A DNA stretch of 64,000 nt from Megachile rotundata (taxonomy: Eukaryota > Arthropoda > Insecta > Hymenoptera > Megachilidae). Numbering within the stretch: position 1 is the stretch's first letter; each line of letters starts with the position of its first letter. Shown here one piece after another: positions 26,929-40,465 of this stretch. A program made the translations under genes and the position numbers. Where the stretch lies: assembly GCF_050947335.1 (NCBI RefSeq), contig NW_027473474.1, forward strand, positions 124,001 to 188,000, written 5' to 3'. Under the pieces are notes generated by a model, which worked only from the letters and a program-made list of their open reading frames with translations, had not been told where the DNA came from and ran no database searches.

Positions 26929-29900
26929 TTCTATCGATCATATAAGCATAATATGACTAATAATATGAGTTAGATTGATAATAATAAGAGTAATGAGTAT
27001 AGTAATTGTGGATCTCTCGGTCATATAAGCATAATATGGCTAATAATATAAGTTAGGTTGATAATAATGAGAGTAATAAGTATAGTAATTGTCGTTCTAT
27101 CGATCCCATAAGCATAATATGGCTAATAATATGAGTTAGATTGATAATAATAAGCGTAATAGGTATAGTAATTATCGTTCTTTCGATCACATAAGTATAA
27201 TATGGCTAATAGTATGAGTTAGATTTATAATAATAAGACTAATTAGTATAGTAATTGTCGTTCTATCGATCATATAAGCATAATATGGCTAATAATATGA
27301 GTTAGTTTGATAATAATAAGAGTAATAAGTATAGTAAATGTCGTGCTATCGATCATATCTGCATAATATGGTTAATAATATGAGGTAGATTGATAATAGT
27401 GAGTGTAATAAGTATAGTAATTGTCGTTCCATCGATCACATAATCATAATATGGCTAATAATATGAGTTAGATTGATAATAATAAGAGTAGTAAGTATAG
27501 TGATTGTCGTTCTGTCGATCATATAAGCATAATATGGCTAATAATATGAGTTAGATTGATAATAATAAGAGTAATGAGTATAGTAATTGTCGTTCTGTCG
27601 ATCATATAAGCATTATATGGCTAATAATATGAGTTAGATTTATAATAATAAGAGTAATAAGTATAGTAATTGTCGTTCTATCGATCATATAAGCATAATA
27701 TGGCTAATAGTATGAGTTAGATTGATAATAATAAGAGCAATGAGTATAGTAATTGTCGTTCTATCGATCATATAAGCATAATATGGCTAATAATATGAGT
27801 TAGATTGATAATAGTAAGAGTAGTGAGTATAGTAATTGTCGTCCTATCGATCATATAAGCATAATATGGCTAATTATATGAGTTAGATTGATAATAGTGA
27901 GTGTAATTAGTATAGTAATTGTCGTTCTGCTGATCATATAAGCATAATATGACTAATAATATGAGTTAGATTGATACTAGTAAGAGTAATAAGTATAGTA
28001 ATTGTCGTTCTGTCGATCCTATGAGCATAATATGGCTAATAATATGAGTTAGATTGATAACAGTGAGTGTAATGAGAATAGTAATTGTCGTTCTGTCGAT
28101 CATATAAGCATAATATGGCTAATAATATGAGTTAGATTGATAATAATAAGAGTAATGAGTATAGTAATTGTCGTTCTATCGATCATTTAAGCATAATATG
28201 GCTAATAATAAGAGTAGTGAGTATAGTAATTGTCGTCCTATCGATCATATAAGCATAATATGGCTAATAATATGAGTTAGATTGATAATAATAGGAGTAA
28301 TAAGTATAGTAATTGTCGTTCTATCGATCATATAAGCATAATATGGCTAATAATATGAGTTAGATTGATAATAATAAGAGTAATGAGTATAGTAATTGTG
28401 GATCTCTCGGTCATATAAGCATAATATGACTAATAATATGAGTTAGATTGATAATAGTGAGTGTAATAAGTATAGTAATTGTCGTTCTGCTGATCATATA
28501 AGCATAATATGACTAATAATATGAGTTAGATTGATACTAGTAAGAGTAATAAGTATAGTAATTGTCGTTCTGTCGATCCTATGAGCATAATATGGCTAAT
28601 AATATGAGTTAGATTGATAACAGTGAGTGTAATGAGAATAGTAATTGTCGTTCTGTCGATCATATAAGCATAATATGGCTAATAATATGAGTTAGATTGA
28701 TAATAATAAGAGTAATGAGTATAGTAATTGTCGTTCTATCGATCATTTAAGCATAATATGGCTAATAATATGAGTTAGATTGATAATAATAAGAGTAGTG
28801 AGTATAGTAATTGTCGTCCTATCGATCATATAAGCATAATATGGCTAATAATATGAGTTAGATTGATAATAATAGGAGTAATGAGTATAGTAATTGTCGT
28901 TCTATCGATCATATAAGCATAATATGGCTAATAATATGAGTTAGATTGATAATAATAAGAGTAGTGAGTATAGTAATTGTCGTTCTATCGATCATATCCG
29001 CATAATATGGTTAATAATATGAGTTAGATTGATAATAGTGAGTGTAATAAGTATAGTAATTGTCGTTCTATCGATCATATAAGCATAATATGACTAATAA
29101 TATGAGTTAGATTGATAATAATAAGAGTAATGAGTATAGTAATTGTGGATCTCTCGGTCATATAAGCATAATATGGCTAATAATATGAGTTAGGTTGATA
29201 ATAATGAGAGTAATAAGTATAGTAATTGTCGTTCTATCGATCCCATAAGCATAATATGGCTAATAATATGAGTTAGATTGATAATAATAAGCGTAATAGG
29301 TATAGTAATTATCGTTCTTTCGATCACATAAGTATAATATGGCTAATAGTATGAGTTAGATTTATAATAATAAGACTAATTAGTATAGTAATTGTCGTTC
29401 TATCGATCATTTAAGCATAATATGGCTAATAATATGAGTTAGGTTGATAAAAATAAGAATAATAAGTATAGTGATTGTCCTCCTATCGATCATATAAGCA
29501 TAATATGGCTAATAATATGAGTTAGATTGATAATAATAAGCGTAATAGGTATAGTAATTATCGTTCTTTCGATCACATAAGTATAATATGGCTAATAGTA
29601 TGAGTTAGATTTATAATAATAAGACTAATTAGTATAGTAATTGTCGTTCTATCGATCATATAAGCATAATATGGCTAATAATATGAGTTAGTTTGATAAT
29701 AATAAGAGTAATAAGTATAGTAAATGTCGTGCTATCGATCATATCTGCATAATATGGTTAATAATATGAGTTAGATTGATAATAGTGAGTGTAATAAGTT
29801 TAGTAATTGTCGTTCTATCGATCACATAATCATAATATGGCTAATAATATGAGTTAGATTGATAATAATAAGAGTAGTAAGTATAGTGATTGTCGTTCTG

Positions 29901-32661
29901 TCGATCATATAAGCATAATATGGCTAATAATATGAGTTAGATTGATAATAATAAGAGTAATGAGTATAGTAATTGTCGTTCTGTCGATCATATAAGCATT
30001 ATATGGCTAATAATATGAGTTAGATTTATAATAATAAGAGTAATAAGTATAGTAATTGTCGTTCTATCGATCATATAAGCATAATATGGCTAATAGTATG
30101 AGTTAGATTGATAATAATAAGAGTAATGAGTATAGTAATTGTCGTTCTATCGATCATATAAGCATAATATGGCTAATAATATGAGTTAGATTGATAATAG
30201 TAAGAGTAGTGGGTATAGTAATTGTCGTCCTATCGATCATATAAGCATAATATGGCTAATTATATGAGTTAGATTGATAATAGTGAGTGTAATTAGTATA
30301 GTAATTGTCGTTCTGCTGATCATATAAGCATAATATGACTAATAATATGAGTTAGATTGATACTAGTAAGAGTAATAAGTATAGTAATTGTCGTTCTGTC
30401 GATCCTATGAGCATAATATGGCTAATAATATGAGTTAGATTGATAACAGTGAGTGTAATGAGAATAGTAATTGTCGTTCTGTCGATCATATAAGCATAAT
30501 ATGGCTAATAATATGAGTTAGATTGATAATAATAAGAGTAATGAGTATAGTAATTGTCGTTCTATCGATCATTTAAGCATAATATGGCTAATAATATGAG
30601 TTAGATTGATAATAATAAGAGTAGTGAGTATAGTAATTGTCGTCCTATCGATCATATAAGCATAATATGGCTAATAATATGAGTTAGATTGATAATAATA
30701 GGAGTAATAAGTATAGTAATTGTCGTTCTATCGATCATATAAGCATAATATGGCTAATAATATGAGTTAGATTGATAATAATAAGAGTAATGAGTATAGT
30801 AATTGTGGATCTCTCGGTCATATAAGCATAATATGACTAATAATATGAGTTAGATTGATAATAATAAGAGTAATGAGTATAGTAATTGTCGTTCTATCGA
30901 TCATATCTGCATAATATGGTTAATAATATGAGTTAGATTGATAATAATAAGAGTAATAGGTATAGTAATTATCGTTCTACCGATCATATAAGCATAATAT
31001 GGCTAATAATATGAGTTAGATTGATAATAATAAGAGTAATAAGTATAGTAATTGTCGTTCTGTCGATCATATAAGCATAACATGGCTAATAAAATGAGTT
31101 AGATTGATAATAATAAGAGTAATGAGTATAGTAATTGTGGATCTCTCGGTCATATAAGCATAATATGGCTAATAATATGAGTTAGATTGATAATAATAGG
31201 AGTAATAAGTATAGTAATTGTCGTTCTATCGATCATATAAGCATAATATGGCTAATAATATGAGTTAGATTGATAATAATAAGAGTAATGAGTATAGTAA
31301 TTGTGGATCTCTCGGTCATATAAGCATAATATGACTAATAATATGAGTTAGATTGATAATAATAAGAGTAATGAGTATAGTAATTGTCGTTCTATCGATC
31401 ATATCTGCATAATATGGTGAATAATATGAGTTAGATTGATAATAATAAGAGTAATAGGTATAGTAATTATCGTTCTAACGATCATATAAGCATAATATGG
31501 CTAATAATATGAGTTAGATTGATAATAATAAGAGTAATAAGTATAGTAATTGTCGTTCTGTCGATCATATAAGCATAATATGGCTAATAAAATGAGTTAG
31601 ATTGATAATAATAAGAGTAATGAGTATAGTAATTGTCGTTCTATCGATCATTTAAGCATAATATGGCTAATAATATGAGTTAGATTGATAATAATAAGAG
31701 TAGTGAGTATAGTAATTGTCGTCCTATCGATCATATAAGCATAATATGGCTAATAATATGAGTTAGATTGATAATAATAAGAGTAGTGAGTATAGTAATT
31801 GTCGTTCTATCGATCATATCCGCATAATATGGTTAATAATATGAGTTAGATTGATAATAGTGAGTGTAATAAGTATAGTAATTGTCGTTCTGCTGATCAT
31901 ATAAGCATAATATGGCTAATAATATGAGTTAGATTGATAATAATAAGAGTAATAAGTATAGTAATTGTCGTCCTTTTGATCATATAAGCATAATATGACT
32001 AATAATATGAGTTAGATTGATAATAATAAGAGTAATGAGTATAGTAATTGTCGTTCTATCGATCATATAAGCATAATATGGCTAATAATATGAGTTAGTT
32101 TGATAATAATAAGAGTAATAAGTATAGTAAATGTCGTGCTATCGATCATATCTGCATAATATGGTTAATAATATGAGTTAGATTGATAATAGTGAGTGTA
32201 ATAAGTATAGTAATTGTCGTTCTATCGATCACATAATCATAATATGGCTAATAATATGAGTTAGATTGATAATAATAAGAGTAGTAAGTATAGTGATTGT
32301 CGTTCTGTCGATCATATAAGCATAATACGGCTAATAATATGAGTTAGATTGATAATAATAAGAGTAATGAGTATAGTAATTGTCGTTCTATCGATCATAT
32401 AAGCATAATATGGCTAATAATATGAGTTAGATTGATAATAATAAGAGTAGTGAGTATTGTAATTGTCGTTCTATCGATCATATCCGCATAATATGGTTAA
32501 TAATATGAGTTAGATTGATAATAGTGAGTGTAATAAGTATAGTAATTGTGGTTCTGCTGATCATATAAGCATAATATGGCTAATAATATGAGTTAGATTG
32601 ATAATAATAAGAGTAATAAGTATAGTAATTGTCGTCCTTTTGACCATATAAGCATAATATG
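26929..32661 (-). repeat. 6204-bp higher-order repeat, copy 2
   Basis: The clean copy of 20726-26457. It keeps strict 83-bp spacing except for the shared 62-bp monomer at 28174-28235, which places that deletion before the duplication. Beyond about 30192 this copy is also the first unit of the 35-monomer repeat described next, so the two duplications are nested. Confidence 0.88.
28174..28235 (-). repeat. Truncated 62-bp monomer, copy 2
   Basis: Distance between successive landmarks (TTCTATCGATCATTTAAGC at 28174 and TCCTATCGAT at 28236) is 62 instead of 83. The same 21-base deletion as at 21969-22031 is present, without the extra G. Its size equals the monomer's internal ~21-bp sub-repeat. Confidence 0.9.
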
Positions 32662-33096
32662 ACTAATAATATGAGTTAGATTGATAATAATAAGAGTAAT
32701 GAGTATAGTAATTGTCGTTCTATCGATCATATAAGCATAATATGTCTAATAATATGAGTTAGTTTGATAATAATAAGAGTAATAAGTATAGTAAATGTCG
32801 TGCTATCGATCATATCTGCATAATATGGTTAATAATATGAGTTAGATTGATAATAGTGAGTGTAATAAGTATAGTAATTGTCGTTCTATCGATCACATAA
32901 TCATAATATGGCTAATAATATGAGTTAGATTGATAATAATAAGAGTAGTAAGTATAGTGATTGTCGTTCTGTCGATCATATAAGCATAATATGGCTAATC
33001 ATATGAGTTAGATTGATAATAATAAGAGTAGTGAGTATAGTAATTGTCGTTCTATCGATCATATAAGCATAATATGGCTAATAATATGAGTTAGAT
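30192..33096 (-). repeat. 35-monomer tandem higher-order repeat, copy a (2905 bp)
   Basis: First of three tandem copies (a, b, c). The marker GTAGTGGGTA falls at 30206, 33111 and 35186, giving steps of 2905 (35 x 83) and 2075 (25 x 83). Copy a and copy c match line for line at an offset of 4980 = 60 x 83, including the rare GTCCTTTTGACC (32635 and 37615) and ATATGTCTAATAAT units; the identity extends left to about 30126/35106. Confidence 0.88.
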
Positions 33097-35171
33097 TGAT
33101 AATAGTAAGAGTAGTGGGTATAGTAATTGTCGTCCTATCGATCATATAAGCATAATATGGCTAATTATATGAGTTAGATTGATAATAGTGAGTGTAATTA
33201 GTATAGTAATTGTCGTTCTGCTGATCATATAAGCATAATATGACTAATAATATGAGTTAGATTGATACTAGTAAGAGTAATAAGTATAGTAATTGTCGTT
33301 CTGTCGATCCTATGAGCATAATATGGCTAATAATATGAGTTAGATTGATAACAGTGAGTGTAATGAGAATAGTAATTGTCGTTCTGTCGATCATATAAGC
33401 ATAATATGGCTAATAATATGAGTTAGATTGATAATAATAAGAGTAATGAGTATAGTAATTGTCGTTCTATCGATCATTTAAGCATAATATGGCTAATAAT
33501 ATGAGTTAGATTGATAATAATAAGAGTAGTGAGTATAGTAATTGTCGTCCTATCGATCATATAAGCATAATATGGCTAATAATATGAGTTAGATTGATAA
33601 TAATAGGAGTAATAAGTATAGTAATTGTCGTTCTATCGATCATATAAGCATAATATGGCTAATAATATGAGTTAGATTGATAATAATAAGAGTAATGAGT
33701 ATAGTAATTGTGGATCTCTCGGTCATATAAGCATAATATGACTAATAATATGAGTTAGATTGATAATAATAAGAGTAATGAGTATAGTAATTGTCGTTCT
33801 ATCGATCATATCTGCATAATATGGTTAATAATATGAGTTAGATTGATAATAATAAGAGTAATAGGTATAGTAATTATCGTTCTACCGATCATATAAGCAT
33901 AATATGGCTAATAATATGAGTTAGATTGATAATAATAAGAGTAATAAGTATAGTAATTGTCGTTCTGTCGATCATATAAGCATAACATGGCTAATAAAAT
34001 GAGTTAGATTGATAATAATAAGAGTAATGAGTATAGTAATTGTGGATCTCTCGGTCATATAAGCATAATATGGCTAATAATATGAGTTAGATTGATAATA
34101 ATAGGAGTAATAAGTATAGTAATTGTCGTTCTATCGATCATATAAGCATAATATGGCTAATAATATGAGTTAGATTGATAATAATAAGAGTAATGAGTAT
34201 AGTAATTGTGGATCTCTCGGTCATATAAGCATAATATGACTAATAATATGAGTTAGATTGATAATAATAAGAGTAATGAGTATAGTAATTGTCGTTCTAT
34301 CGATCATATCTGCATAATATGGTGAATAATATGAGTTAGATTGATAATAATAAGAGTAATAGGTATAGTAATTATCGTTCTAACGATCATATAAGCATAA
34401 TATGGCTAATAATATGAGTTAGATTGATAATAATAAGAGTAATAAGTATAGTAATTGTCGTTCTGTCGATCATATAAGCATAATATGGCTAATAATATGA
34501 GTTAGATTGATAATAATAAGAGTAGTGAGTATTGTAATTGTCGTTCTATCGATCATATCCGCATAATATGGTTAATAATATGAGTTAGATTGATAATAGT
34601 GAGTGTAATAAGTATAGTAATTGTGGTTCTGCTGATCATATAAGCATAATATGGCTAATAATATGAGTTAGATTGATAATAATAAGAGTAATAAGTATAG
34701 TAATTGTCGTCCTTTTGACCATATAAGCATAATATGACTAATAATATGAGTTAGATTGATAATAATAAGAGTAATGAGTATAGTAATTGTCGTTCTATCG
34801 ATCATATAAGCATAATATGTCTAATAATATGAGTTAGTTTGATAATAATAAGAGTAATAAGTATAGTAAATGTCGTGCTATCGATCATATCTGCATAATA
34901 TGGTTAATAATATGAGTTAGATTGATAATAGTGAGTGTAATAAGTATAGTAATTGTCGTTCTATCGATCACATAATCATAATATGGCTAATAATATGAGT
35001 TAGATTGATAATAATAAGAGTAGTAAGTATAGTGATTGTCGTTCTGTCGATCATATAAGCATAATATGGCTAATCATATGAGTTAGATTGATAATAATAA
35101 GAGTAGTGAGTATAGTAATTGTCGTTCTATCGATCATATAAGCATAATATGGCTAATAATATGAGTTAGAT
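33097..35171 (-). repeat. 35-monomer tandem higher-order repeat, copy b, lacking 10 monomers (2075 bp)
   Basis: Bases 33097-34493 match copy a 30192-31588, and 34494-35171 match copy a 32419-33096. The 830 bases 31589-32418 of copy a (exactly 10 monomers) are absent. The junction is inside a normal monomer and keeps register, so it was an in-phase deletion by unequal exchange within the array. Copy b follows copy a and precedes copy c without a break. Confidence 0.88.
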
Positions 35172-38076
35172 TGATAATAGTAAGAGTAGTGGGTATAGTA
35201 ATTGTCGTCCTATCGATCATATAAGCATAATATGGCTAATTATATGAGTTAGATTGATAATAGTGAGTGTAATTAGTATAGTAATTGTCGTTCTGCTGAT
35301 CATATAAGCATAATATGACTAATAATATGAGTTAGATTGATACTAGTAAGAGTAATAAGTATAGTAATTGTCGTTCTGTCGATCCTATGAGCATAATATG
35401 GCTAATAATATGAGTTAGATTGATAACAGTGAGTGTAATGAGAATAGTAATTGTCGTTCTGTCGATCATATAAGCATAATATGGCTAATAATATGAGTTA
35501 GATTGATAATAATAAGAGTAATGAGTATAGTAATTGTCGTTCTATCGATCATTTAAGCATAATATGGCTAATAATATGAGTTAGATTGATAATAATAAGA
35601 GTAGTGAGTATAGTAATTGTCGTCCTATCGATCATATAAGCATAATATGGCTAATAATATGAGTTAGATTGATAATAATAGGAGTAATAAGTATAGTAAT
35701 TGTCGTTCTATCGATCATATAAGCATAATATGGCTAATAATATGAGTTAGATTGATAATAATAAGAGTAATGAGTATAGTAATTGTGGATCTCTCGGTCA
35801 TATAAGCATAATATGACTAATAATATGAGTTAGATTGATAATAATAAGAGTAATGAGTATAGTAATTGTCGTTCTATCGATCATATCTGCATAATATGGT
35901 TAATAATATGAGTTAGATTGATAATAATAAGAGTAATAGGTATAGTAATTATCGTTCTACCGATCATATAAGCATAATATGGCTAATAATATGAGTTAGA
36001 TTGATAATAATAAGAGTAATAAGTATAGTAATTGTCGTTCTGTCGATCATATAAGCATAACATGGCTAATAAAATGAGTTAGATTGATAATAATAAGAGT
36101 AATGAGTATAGTAATTGTGGATCTCTCGGTCATATAAGCATAATATGGCTAATAATATGAGTTAGATTGATAATAATAGGAGTAATAAGTATAGTAATTG
36201 TCGTTCTATCGATCATATAAGCATAATATGGCTAATAATATGAGTTAGATTGATAATAATAAGAGTAATGAGTATAGTAATTGTGGATCTCTCGGTCATA
36301 TAAGCATAATATGACTAATAATATGAGTTAGATTGATAATAATAAGAGTAATGAGTATAGTAATTGTCGTTCTATCGATCATATCTGCATAATATGGTGA
36401 ATAATATGAGTTAGATTGATAATAATAAGAGTAATAGGTATAGTAATTATCGTTCTAACGATCATATAAGCATAATATGGCTAATAATATGAGTTAGATT
36501 GATAATAATAAGAGTAATAAGTATAGTAATTGTCGTTCTGTCGATCATATAAGCATAATATGGCTAATAAAATGAGTTAGATTGATAATAATAAGAGTAA
36601 TGAGTATAGTAATTGTCGTTCTATCGATCATTTAAGCATAATATGGCTAATAATATGAGTTAGATTGATAATAATAAGAGTAGTGAGTATAGTAATTGTC
36701 GTCCTATCGATCATATAAGCATAATATGGCTAATAATATGAGTTAGATTGATAATAATAAGAGTAGTGAGTATAGTAATTGTCGTTCTATCGATCATATC
36801 CGCATAATATGGTTAATAATATGAGTTAGATTGATAATAGTGAGTGTAATAAGTATAGTAATTGTCGTTCTGCTGATCATATAAGCATAATATGGCTAAT
36901 AATATGAGTTAGATTGATAATAATAAGAGTAATAAGTATAGTAATTGTCGTCCTTTTGATCATATAAGCATAATATGACTAATAATATGAGTTAGATTGA
37001 TAATAATAAGAGTAATGAGTATAGTAATTGTCGTTCTATCGATCATATAAGCATAATATGGCTAATAATATGAGTTAGTTTGATAATAATAAGAGTAATA
37101 AGTATAGTAAATGTCGTGCTATCGATCATATCTGCATAATATGGTTAATAATATGAGTTAGATTGATAATAGTGAGTGTAATAAGTATAGTAATTGTCGT
37201 TCTATCGATCACATAATCATAATATGGCTAATAATATGAGTTAGATTGATAATAATAAGAGTAGTAAGTATAGTGATTGTCGTTCTGTCGATCATATAAG
37301 CATAATACGGCTAATAATATGAGTTAGATTGATAATAATAAGAGTAATGAGTATAGTAATTGTCGTTCTATCGATCATATAAGCATAATATGGCTAATAA
37401 TATGAGTTAGATTGATAATAATAAGAGTAGTGAGTATTGTAATTGTCGTTCTATCGATCATATCCGCATAATATGGTTAATAATATGAGTTAGATTGATA
37501 ATAGTGAGTGTAATAAGTATAGTAATTGTGGTTCTGCTGATCATATAAGCATAATATGGCTAATAATATGAGTTAGATTGATAATAATAAGAGTAATAAG
37601 TATAGTAATTGTCGTCCTTTTGACCATATAAGCATAATATGACTAATAATATGAGTTAGATTGATAATAATAAGAGTAATGAGTATAGTAATTGTCGTTC
37701 TATCGATCATATAAGCATAATATGTCTAATAATATGAGTTAGTTTGATAATAATAAGAGTAATAAGTATAGTAAATGTCGTGCTATCGATCATATCTGCA
37801 TAATATGGTTAATAATATGAGTTAGATTGATAATAGTGAGTGTAATAAGTATAGTAATTGTCGTTCTATCGATCACATAATCATAATATGGCTAATAATA
37901 TGAGTTAGATTGATAATAATAAGAGTAGTAAGTATAGTGATTGTCGTTCTGTCGATCATATAAGCATAATATGGCTAATCATATGAGTTAGATTGATAAT
38001 AATAAGAGTAGTGAGTATAGTAATTGTCGTTCTATCGATCATATAAGCATAATATGGCTAATAATATGAGTTAGAT
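35172..38076 (-). repeat. 35-monomer tandem higher-order repeat, copy c (2905 bp)
   Basis: Full-length third copy, indistinguishable from copy a in the lines compared. The match to copy a ends at about 38077, where TTAGATTTATAATAATAAGCG replaces TTAGATTGATAATAGTAAG. The end of the run therefore coincides with the a/b boundary, as expected for a simple tandem series. Confidence 0.88.
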
Positions 38077-39075
38077 TTATAATAATAAGCGTAATAGGTA
38101 TAGTAATTATCGTTCTTTCGATCACATAAGTATAATATGGCTAATAGTATGAGTGAGATTTATAATAATAAGACTAATTAGTATAGTAATTGTCGTTCTA
38201 TCGATAATTTAAGCATAATATGGCTAATAATATGAGTTAGGTTGATAAAAATAAGAATAATAAGTATAGAGATTGTCCTCCTATCGATCATATAAGCATA
38301 ATATGGCTAATAATATGAGTTAGATTGATAATAATAAGAGTAATAAGTATAGTAATTGTCGTCCTATCGATCATATAAGCATAATATGGCTAATAATATG
38401 AGTTAGATTGATAATAATAAGAGTAGTGAGTATAGTAATTGTCGTTCTATCGATCATATAAGCATAATGTGACTAATAATATGAGTTAGATTGATACTAG
38501 TAAGAGTAATAAGTATAGTAATTGTCGTTGTGTCGATCGTATGAGCACAATATGGCTAATAATATGAGTTAGATTGATAACAGTGAGTGTAAGAAGAATA
38601 GTAATTGTCGTTCTGTCGATCATATAAGCATAATATGGCTAATAATATGAGTTAGATTTATAATAATAAGCGTAATAGGTATAGTAATTATCGTTCTTTC
38701 GATCACATAAGTATAATATGGCTAATAGTATGAGTGAGATTTATAATAATAAGACTAATTAGTATAGTAATTGTCGTTCTATCGATCATTTAAGCATAAT
38801 ATGGCTAATAATATGAGTTAGGTTGATAAAAATAAGAATAATAAGTATAGAGATTGTCCTCCTATCGATCATATAAGCATAATATGGCTAATAATATGAG
38901 TTAGATTGATAATAATAAGAGTAATAAGTATAGTAATTGTCGTCCTATCGATCATATAAGCATAATATGGCTAATAATATGAGTTAGATTGATAATAATA
39001 AGAGTAGTGAGTATAGTAATTGTCGTTCTATCGATCATATAAGCATAATGTGACTAATAATATGAGTTAGATTGA
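38034..39075 (-). repeat. 7-monomer (581-bp) tandem duplication
   Basis: Bases 38034-38494 match 38615-39075 at an offset of 581 = 7 x 83. Shared markers are TTAGATTTATAATAATAAGC (38071 and 38652) and AGTATAGAGATTGTCC (GATTGTCC at 38271 and 38852). One difference seen is ATCGATAATTT near 38.21 kb against ATCGATCATTT in the second copy. Between them lies the unit pair with GTTGTGTCGATCGTATG (38527) and GTGTAAGAAGAATAG, which recurs at 48734, 52552, 53050 and 60105. Confidence 0.8.
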
Positions 39076-40465
39076 TAATAATAAGAGTAACAGGTATAGT
39101 AATTATCGTTCTACCGATCATATAAGCATAATATGGCTAATAATATGAGTTAGATTGATAATAATAAGAGTAATAAGTATAGTAATTGTCGTTCTGTCGA
39201 TCATATAAGCATAATATTGCTAATAATACGAGTTAGATTGATAATAATAAGAGTAATGAGTATAGTAATTGTCGTTCTATCGATCATATAAGCATAATAT
39301 GGCTAATAATATGAGTTAGATTGATAATAATAAGAGTAGTGAGTATAGTAATTGTCGTTCTATCGATCATATCCGCATAATATGGTTAATAATATGAGTT
39401 AGATTGATAATAGTGAGTGTAATAAGTATAGTAATTGTCGTTCTATCGATCATATAAGCATAATATGACTAATAATATGAGTTAGATTGATAATAATAAG
39501 AGTAATGAGTATAGTAATTGTGGATCTCTCGGTCATATAAGCATAATATGGCTAATAATATGAGTTAGGTTGATAATAATGAGAGTAATAAGTATAGTAA
39601 TTGTCGTTCTGTCGATCATATAAGCATAATATTGCTAATAATACGAGTTAGATTGATAATAATAAGAGTAATGAGTATAGTAATTGTCGTTCTATCGATC
39701 ATATAAGCATAATATGGCTAATAATATGAGTTAGATTGATAATAATAAGAGTAGTGAGTATAGTAATTGTCGTTCTATCGATCATATCCGCATAATATGG
39801 TTAATAATATGAGTTAGATTGATAATAGTGAGTGTAATAAGTATAGTAATTGTCGTTCTATCGATCATATAAGCATAATATGACTAATAATATGAGTTAG
39901 ATTGATAATAATAAGAGTAATGAGTATAGTAATTGTGGATCTCTCGGTCATATAAGCATAATATGGCTAATAATATGAGTTAGGTTGATAATAATGAGAG
40001 TAATAAGTATAGTAATTGTCGTTCTATCGATCCCATAAGCATAATATGGCTAATAATATGAGTTAGATTGATAATAATAAGCGTAATAGGTATAGTAATT
40101 ATCGTTCTTTCGATCACATAAGTATAATATGGCTAATAGTATGAGTTAGATTTATAATAATAAGACTAATTAGTATAGTAATTGTCCTCCTATCGATCAT
40201 ATAAGCATAATATGGCTAATAATATGAGTTAGATTGATAATAATAAGCGTAATAGGTATAGTAATTATCGTTCTTTCGATCACATAAGTATAATATGGCT
40301 AATAGTATGAGTTAGATTTATAATAATAAGACTAATTAGTATAGTAATTGTCGTTCTATCGATCATATAAGCATAATATGGCTAATAATATGAGTTAGAT
40401 TGATAATAATAAGAGTAGTGAGTATAGTAATTGTCGTTCTATCGATCATATCCGCATAATATGGT
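38889..40465 (-). repeat. 19-monomer tandem duplication, copy 1 (1577 bp)
   Basis: Adjacent to copy 2 at an offset of 1577 = 19 x 83. The left edge is fixed by ATGGCT at 38888 against ATGGTT at 40465. The marker ATTGCTAATAATACG occurs twice within it, at 39216 and 39631 (5 monomers apart), so it contains an older 5-monomer (415-bp) duplication. Confidence 0.85.
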
